DNA of 64,000 nt from Branchiostoma belcheri (lineage: Eukaryota > Chordata > Leptocardii > Amphioxiformes > Branchiostomatidae), in assembly GCF_001625305.1 (NCBI RefSeq), contig NW_017803915.1, positions 84,136-148,135 on the forward strand. Reading direction: 5' to 3'. Positions 49,901 through 58,610 of this stretch are shown here, piece by piece. The notes under the pieces were generated by a model. It saw only the letters and a program-made list of their open reading frames with translations, was not told the DNA's origin and did not search any database. The translations under genes and the position numbers were made by a program. How positions within the stretch are numbered: position 1 is the stretch's first letter; each line of letters starts with the position of its first letter.

Positions 49901-52900
49901 TTAAGAATATCCAGAAACACAAACAGTTCTCAAACAGGTGGTATTGAGATTCTTACATGTACTGCATTCTAACAGCATTGAAAACAGCTCTGATTACATT
50001 CAGATTAGAATCAAATGGGCCCGAATATTTCGAATACACTATGAAATTTTCACAATATGCACTTTGAATAACATTCTGCCTGTCATGTGAAGGGCGAAGG
50101 GGGAGGGCAGACATACAGGTACAGTGCTGGTAGCTGTAAGCTGTAAGTAAACAGGTTTGGCAAATAATTTATAAGTTATACATGTAGCCTGGTAGCAAAC
50201 TGTCATTCTAGTGGTAAATCACTTATTTTGTATAATGATTCATTATCTAAAAATTAGAATACTAGTATACTCAAGTTTTCTTGATTATCAAATGCCTTCA
50301 ATTATGTAAATATTAGAATACTAGTATACTAGTTTGCTAATTCTTCACACTTGTTGTGAATTTTGTTGCTAATTCTTAGCAACTGTAAATAGACATGTAC
50401 ATTCTATTTTTCTCCAGGGCCATCAAGGAGTGCCGGGAGGACTTCGCCTTTGAGGAAAGCATTGAAAATGAAGCTTTGTGCCAAATAAGAAAGCAGAGCT
50501 ATGAGAAAAGAACAGTCAAAGTCATCAAGCACTTAAGCTTGCTTCAACAAGATTTCTGCACAAGACTTGCTCTCAGGGCAGTGAGAACAGAGGAAAGCAG
50601 GCACCACTGTAACTAGTCAGCTATCTTGCCCAACTGGAAAGAAGGCTATTATTTAGTTTTAAAAAAAGTGTTGATAAGATAACACATTTGACATATGTAG
50701 GCATGTCAGCTGATTTTTAGGTAAAATGACCTGACCACTTTCTGGTAATGTTGATGGTATATTGTATATACAATACACATGTACTGTTTACCTAGCATAC
50801 CACAAATGATGTGTAATTTGTATAAAAGGTATTCTTGTATACTTTGATAATTAACCTTGAATTGTACATTAACCTTTCTGAAGGCAAACCTTTCTGAAGG
50901 CAAGCCTTTCTGAAGGCCTGTGTTATCTTTTATGACTAAATATAAATGGCAGCAGTTTTCATTAGTTCAAGTATCATATCCTTGCACAGAAGGTACCATG
51001 AACTTTATTGCAATTTTGTACACACTGTTTGCAATATATCAAACAATGAAATAGCAAAATTCGATTAATTCGATTCGAGTAAGATTAACCAATAATGGGT
51101 GTCTTACGTGATTATCAGTCAATTTTGTTGCGGAATTGTCCTGAATTCTCCCAATATTTATTTGCTGCACTTTGAACCAAAATCGCATGGGGGAGTTGTA
51201 ACGGGTTTTCGTCTAATTACTAACGAACGGTTTGGGTTACGGTCAAAGTTACTTTGTTCAAAGTTATATTGTTCCCGTCGTAAAAAACAAATCTGGTAAC
51301 ATCTCTTGTACTGACAATTTTAGACCAATTGCGATCACTTCGGCATTATCGAAAGTCCTAGAGGCACTCCTGCTTAATCGTCTGAAGCCTTTTCTTCTGA
51401 CGTCTGATTCTCAATTTGGCTTTAAACCTAAACATGGGACTGACATGTGTGTTTTTATGTTAAAGCAAATTATCGAGTACTACAGGGGCTTAGGGTCCCC
51501 TGTCTTTGTGTGCTTTATGGATGCCTCTAAGGCCTTTGATCGCGTAAACCATTGGACACTGTTTAGAAAGTTGATCGACAGAAATGTTCCGCTATATCTA
51601 GTTCGATTCTTGGTTTCCTGGTATACGAATCAAAGAATGTTTGTGAGATGGGGTACAGTCCTTTCACCGAGCTTCTCCGTTACTAACGGAGTACGACAGG
51701 GTAGTTTACTGTCCCCATATCTTTTTAATGTATACATAGATGATTTGAGTGTAAGCTTAAACAATGCCAAGGTGGGCTGTTATGTAGGTGGGTCCATCAC
51801 CAACCACCTGTTTTATGCCGACGACTTATGTCTGATTTGCCCTAGCATTAAATCTCTACAGAGATTGGTTGGGATTTGTGAAGTGGTTGGCCATGGTAAT
51901 GACATATTGTTTAATACTAATAAGACTTTCTGTATGTATTTCCCATGTACTCGTTTGCCACTTCAGCTTCCATTGCCACCTGTAAGTCTATACGGTACCA
52001 ACCTGAAGTACGTAAACTCATTTGTCTATTTGGGTATACATCTAAACACCACATTAAGTGACGATGATTGTGTACTTGCTATGCTGAAGAGTCTTTATAG
52101 TCGTGCAAACAGTATCAACCGCAAATTTTTCTGTTGCTCTCCATCTGTTAAGAGACACCTGTTTATGACGTATTGCGCCCAGCTATATGGCGCTCAGCTA
52201 TGGAGCTCTGTAAGCTCTGGTGTTTTGTATAAGTACAGAGTGGCTTATAACAATTGTTTTAGAATCATAATGAATCTGCCTCGGCGTTGCAGCGCGAGTG
52301 AAATGTTTGTCTGTAACTATATTGACACTTTTGAAACCAGGAGGAGGAGAATTTGTTATTCTTTTCTAAAAAGGTTATTTTCCTCCAATAACGCAACAAT
52401 CTGTCGCTTAATTCATTCCGAAGCCTTCTACAGGAATTCATTCTTTCGGAAGACCTACCATTTGTTATGCTTTTAGGTTTCTTCCTGTTTTACTTGTATG
52501 TCTGTAGTGTTTTTGTATTATTTTAACGATGTATTGTACATGTTATATGGGTTTTTTACCTGAAATAAAGAATGAATGAATGAGTATCGTAGTCTATTCG
52601 TGTCTAAAATATGGTGTACCTGTGTTGATTGTAAAGTGATCTATTTGGCTCTAAAGAATTCTTGGTAGGAACGCGTTTTACTACTTCGCGCCCCTAGAAC
52701 TAGAGACAGGTGAATGGTCTATATTCTCACAAAAGATGAAGGAAGAGCAAATTTATTAATACCACAGCCAGGACAGTATATCAGCCTGGTATTGTTTAAG
52801 TTTAAACCGGATATACAAGATCCTTATCAATTTATGAAGGGAAACGCACTTCTGTGAGATGCGATCCTAAAATCGTCTATGAGGAACGCAATGTTGGGAC

Positions 52901-55900
52901 GACGCCTCCTTGCCAGGAGGTCTGGGAGTTATATTTCGCTAAGACTTCAACGCATTTCTTTCAAAGTTGAGTGACTAATTTTCAAATGAGTTCCCACCCC
53001 ATGCCCAAAATCCCATGCCAATATCACAATTTATTTTTGAGTTAACTATCTTTAAAGCTTTTGGAGATTAACTTCCATAACTACTTCATATATCACAGTT
53101 CACATGTCATCTCAATTGAAGATTGTATTTTCACAAGGCATAATTAGCAGTTTTATTGACAGCACAGCTAGATCAGCACATCAGCCTGGTATTGTGAGAG
53201 TTCTGTCCCGGTGACAAGACCCTACTCGTTTTATGAATGAAAGCGCACTTCTGTGCGACCAAGGTGGTGCGACGCGGTCCTAGAATTGTAATGTTGGGAG
53301 GACGTCTTCTTGCACAAGGAAACCGCAACATATCGGCGGTCATAGCGCGCTTAGAACTCCACGGATTTCTTTCAAATTCTGGGGACTGATTTGTAAATGC
53401 TTTGATAGCCGATAGCCAAATTCTCTTATCGGAACCATAATTCATTGTGGAGTTACTATCATTTAACCATCTAGAGATAAAATCGTACTTCTCATGCCAC
53501 TTCGCATGCCGTGTATACCTTGTATCTTCACAAGGGATATAAAAGAAAAGCCTGTCTATTAACTTGACAGCTAGATAAGTATATTAGCCTTGCCTTGTAT
53601 AAATCTATAGAATTACATACGACGTGAGGTATTCGTTTAAGAAAGAAAAACGCTTACATGCGGTGCAAATTATCGTAATCGTCTGTATTTTGGACGCCTC
53701 CTCTCGTGAACGCTCAAGGTCGCACAGAGCACATATACTATTAGGTGATACTCTTTATCTCGCCAAGCATTTAATTGGATTATTCGTTCTGAATCGATAT
53801 GCTAAAATCATGGAATATCACAGATCTACGTCATATTTCGGTGAGAGAAGACAAACGTGTAATTTGTGAAATCATTATAGCTCATCAACCCCTCAGTTGC
53901 CTATATTGACTACACTAACCGTTATTTAAGTGTTACACGAGTTCGTAAGACTTTTGGGTGTACAGGATAATACGCTGTTATTTTGTTGACTTTCAGAAAT
54001 GATAAATTTGCACTAAAATGAATGCTGATAGGCGTGAACCAATGATAAGAGACTTTATGGAAAGGTTTCAGCTTCTACTTAAAGTCAGTACCTTGTTCAG
54101 TCAGTGTAACAGACCCTCTTTGCCTCAGGGAAACTTGTACAAATAACTACTATTATCTATTGTGAATAAACTCTAGTTCATCTGTAATTCATGAAATGAT
54201 CTTTTGTGTTCATATACAACGTTTCTCATTTTATATCATATTATAACTAGGAAAATACACACTCAACACAACACAACATCTGAAAAGCAAGATTTGTGTG
54301 ATTTTATTGACACACATGACAGTGAAACCAGTGTTTTCAGCTACCTTTCTCGTAATGCTACACATATCAATAATCCACAGGGTCATCATCATGTACTGGA
54401 GTCATAAGACTGAACAAATACTCCAAACTACTTTGACTTAAACCTGACTTGACTGATTCTACAGTAGCTCAACTTTGTTCCTGCAATGTGGCCATTCCTA
54501 AAAAGATTAGGAACTTCTTCACTGAATGGTTAATCTGATACCAACATAATTCACACAATGACCACTCAGCACCTGGGCTACAAGTGATTTTCAATCAATT
54601 TTTTTCACATTAGGGGAATAAACTGCAAAGTGATTTTTCAATTCAAGCTTTGAAATCCTTCATGTACACATGTAATGCAGTAAAATTTCCCTCATTGGTA
54701 CAGGTACATGCATGTTCAAAGCATTGTTACAATGTTCACCATTCTCCTCAATCCTATTGCTTCATATGGTTTTTCCAAGTAGAATACAGGGTTCTCACCA
54801 GATTTTTTCACAGCATAGGGGTCAGTGACGTACAGAAGGGCAACTTTCTGTGGCACAAGCCACACATTGAGTCCACAAAACATGCATGCAGTAGGGAATG
54901 TAGTGTTCTCCGAGAAAACTCATGAACCTGCATGAGGCACTTTTCAATCAGAGAAGTTTGCACAAATAGCTACCGTTATCAATTATGGATGGAATAAACA
55001 CTAGTTCATCTTAATTCAGAATGTTATATAATTTTTGTAGTTATGTTATCTATCTCGGTGGAACGAAACATGTTTCTATAATTGAATATAATAACAATAA
55101 CTATGAGAAGGCACCTCAACACATGTACGTATGAATTACTGAAGAACTTCTTAATCTGTTCATATTCATACAAAAACTGACAATGAAAATGCTGGCTTAA
55201 GGTTACAAGTATCAGTAGTTCTTGGGAAATAATATGTGATCACATACAGTAGTCATAAGACAATAATTCACACCTGTGACAGTACTATAAATTGCATTTG
55301 TTTCCACAAATTTTCATTGCCATTGTTTTCTCAAAGCTCAGTTCCTACCAGGAACTGAGCTTTGAGAAGCTAGCCAGGACTTTGAGGTGGCCCAGTGTGG
55401 TCTGCTTTCTGGTATCCACAGTTCAGCTGTATGTTGACGTCTGGCACCTGTGACAGGAAGAGGGAAGAATGTCAAATCATGCACCAGCTTCAAGCTTCTT
55501 GTACTTAGAGTTAAACATAAACCTGGCATCAAAATCAACCTGAACAAACATAATTACTTAAGATACCAGTACTGTCAATTCTTGTGCAAAAAAAAACAAA
55601 AAAAACTTCCTGGCTTACAGTGACCCTGGCTGGTTTAAATACAAACTAGTCTAGTATGTTGACTCCGTTGCTCCTATGGTACAAGTACTATTGTAAGAAA
55701 ACTAAGATATATAGGCTAGGCCTGTTTCATTGTATTTTTTCACTTGCCTACTTCAATGACTGACATGCAGACATACATACATGTTTTGAATATGAAAATC
55801 AAAGATTTCAGACAGTGGGGCTAATCATGAGTTTTAGTTTCTACAAATAAAACAGAGTAATAATAATATAATGCACATGTAATAATTCTGTCATGCAAGG

Positions 55901-58253
55901 AGATGATATATAGTGATCAAAAAACCTAGTAACTAATGATCACTTGATGGTCCATGAATTATGTTTACATCAATCAGCACATTAGAATAAGCAAATTGAA
56001 GAACAGTTACAAAAGTATGTCTGAATCTGATGCTTTTCCATGACCCGTGGTGAAGATTTTGCAAACACTGATGTGATAATTGTAAATGTGTAACAGTAGC
56101 CTTCATTTACTCCCCTCTCTCTGTATAGGAGTAAGGAAATTTAAGTGCAACAATTTATCAGCATGATCTTCCTAGATATGCAACAAATAAAGGTGGCGTC
56201 GGGTGGTGTAGTGGTTAGAACAATAGACTGTGAACCGGTAGACCCGGGTTCGATTCCGAGTCGTACCTGGTACGTGTACACTATATGACATCCAGTAGAT
56301 TTCTAGCGGGGACCAATCATGGGGCTGCTGACGCGTCACCGACTAGTGGCTATTAGCACCTTGTTTCATGTAAATGCCATGAACTCAACCAGAGCGCGTA
56401 TATTGTTTCTTGTTTACATCAGTACTAAGTACTAGTACTTCCACAATCAGTTAGTAAAGTCATACCTTAGTAAAATCTACTTTGATGAACGAATCAAAAC
56501 GGGACTGTAGACATTAAGTTTTACACATTCAAATGTGGCTGCACCAGCGCTAATGGAGAGACCACTACGCACGGGAAGGAACGGATCTTAGCGAAGCCTA
56601 GATTTGTGAAGCAAACCCAACCCATCGAAGACGGGCCGCCAAACATAAAAATGGAGGAAAATGACAGACAACAAGCCAACAAAGACAACACCAGACCAAC
56701 AAACTTGGAAAACACCACTTCAAGCGCTAACGTTGTAAGAACTGTGGAACCTCAAACTAGTATGTTTGCGTCAGCGGAAAGGCTGTCGAAGTAACCACTA
56801 CATGAAAAACTGCGGCGAAAAAGTAACATGGGTTCGTCCCAAATCTAGACGCAAGTGAGCTACAAAAGTAGTAGAACCTATGCATCTTGCTTGTTGCTGT
56901 CAACTTACCCGTTAAAGATTATATTGAACCGATACATGTACGTACTATAACTTGCCATACCCGGCCAAAGACGACTACATTACTGTTACTCTTTATTTTG
57001 TGCTGTATAATGTATATGCGTTACATTATCTATCATTGTCATTTCTGTGAATTCCTTAAAACATCTACTGTTAGTTTGTGTAACATTACGTAGTGCTACA
57101 ATCTGCGTAAAAAGTGGTCTTTATTACGTGTTATCTGCTAAGTCGTGTTGGTATTGAAAACTGTTTTTTGTGCCGTTCTTCTACAAACAGCCAGCAGAAT
57201 TATGAAGATACTCGTTCTCAATACACATGCTGCAAACTAAAGTAATGGCAGTCCTACGAAAATTCTGTTTGTAATGTATAAGCGCTTTATGTCGACGTAC
57301 AATGGGTGTGAAATACACGTTTTCGCCCATCGTGTGCCACCGGCTCGGTGGTAATTGGCTACTTTACAAGTGAAAGAACCGCGTCTGTGGGCCTTGATAA
57401 ATTATTCAAATTATTCAGCAGCCCTCTGATTGGTCCCCGCTAGAAATTTACTGGATGTCATTCAGTGACGAGCCCCCTGTACATGTCTGAACATGCGCCC
57501 CGACGTTGTGCCCTTGGGAAAGGCACTTTACACGAATTTCCTCACTCCACCCAGGTGTGAATGGGTACCTAACTTCGGTTGGGGAAAGTCGTATTGAGGT
57601 CATCTTGTGGCGCCGAATGGCAGCCGCACAGACCCTTGCGACTGTGTGTATCATTTGTATTATTTGAATGTTGTAATTGTTGTGATTTGTATTGATTATT
57701 GTGTGATACCCTGCATCAATTCAGCCGTAAGGCTGCGACTGCATGGGTACTGTTTGGACAATAAAAACCATTTATTATTATAAATAAAACCTTTGGCAGA
57801 TACCACTACAGTCAAAATCAGGGTTGACCGTTAAATAAGCAAAACATTGCCCAGTACACCCACAATTTCAGCAATTTGTGAGAAAAACCTTACATTTGCC
57901 GACAAACCTTGCTACAATGTTGCTCTGTAGCAGACTAGAGAAGGTCTGTACGGGATTTCTATACTTAATTTTAAGCTGGTGATTTAGTTATGCAGCAGAT
58001 TCATACGTATACTATGCTGTCTTAAATGTTGATCTAGTTTATTTACACTTAAGTACATATTTATATTCCATTAGCACTCTAGACATGACTGAATGTAATC
58101 CAAATAATATGACCTGTCTGTACCCTGTATATATGTGTGTGTGTGTGTGTGTGTGTGCAGTAGTGTGTGTCTGTACAGTAGTATATGTGTGTGTGTATGT
58201 GCAGTAGTACAATGTATGTGTGTGCGTGTGTGTGTGTGTGTGTGTGTACAGTA

Positions 58254-58295
<42 letters not shown>

Positions 58296-58440
58296 GTTTG
58301 TGTCTGTACAGTAGTATGTGTGTGTGACAGGCAGCCAAGGTAGGAAGGAGAAAGCCTCTACCCAGAGCCCCCTACACCCCAAGCAAGTAAGCATGTGTGT
58401 GTGTGTATAGTAGTATGTGTGTGTGTTCATATGTACAGTA

Positions 58441-58478
<38 letters not shown>

Positions 58479-58540
58479 AGTAGTATGTGTGTGTGTGTGT
58501 GTGTGTACAGTAGTATGTGTGTGTGTTCGTATGTACAGTA

Positions 58541-58610
<70 letters not shown>

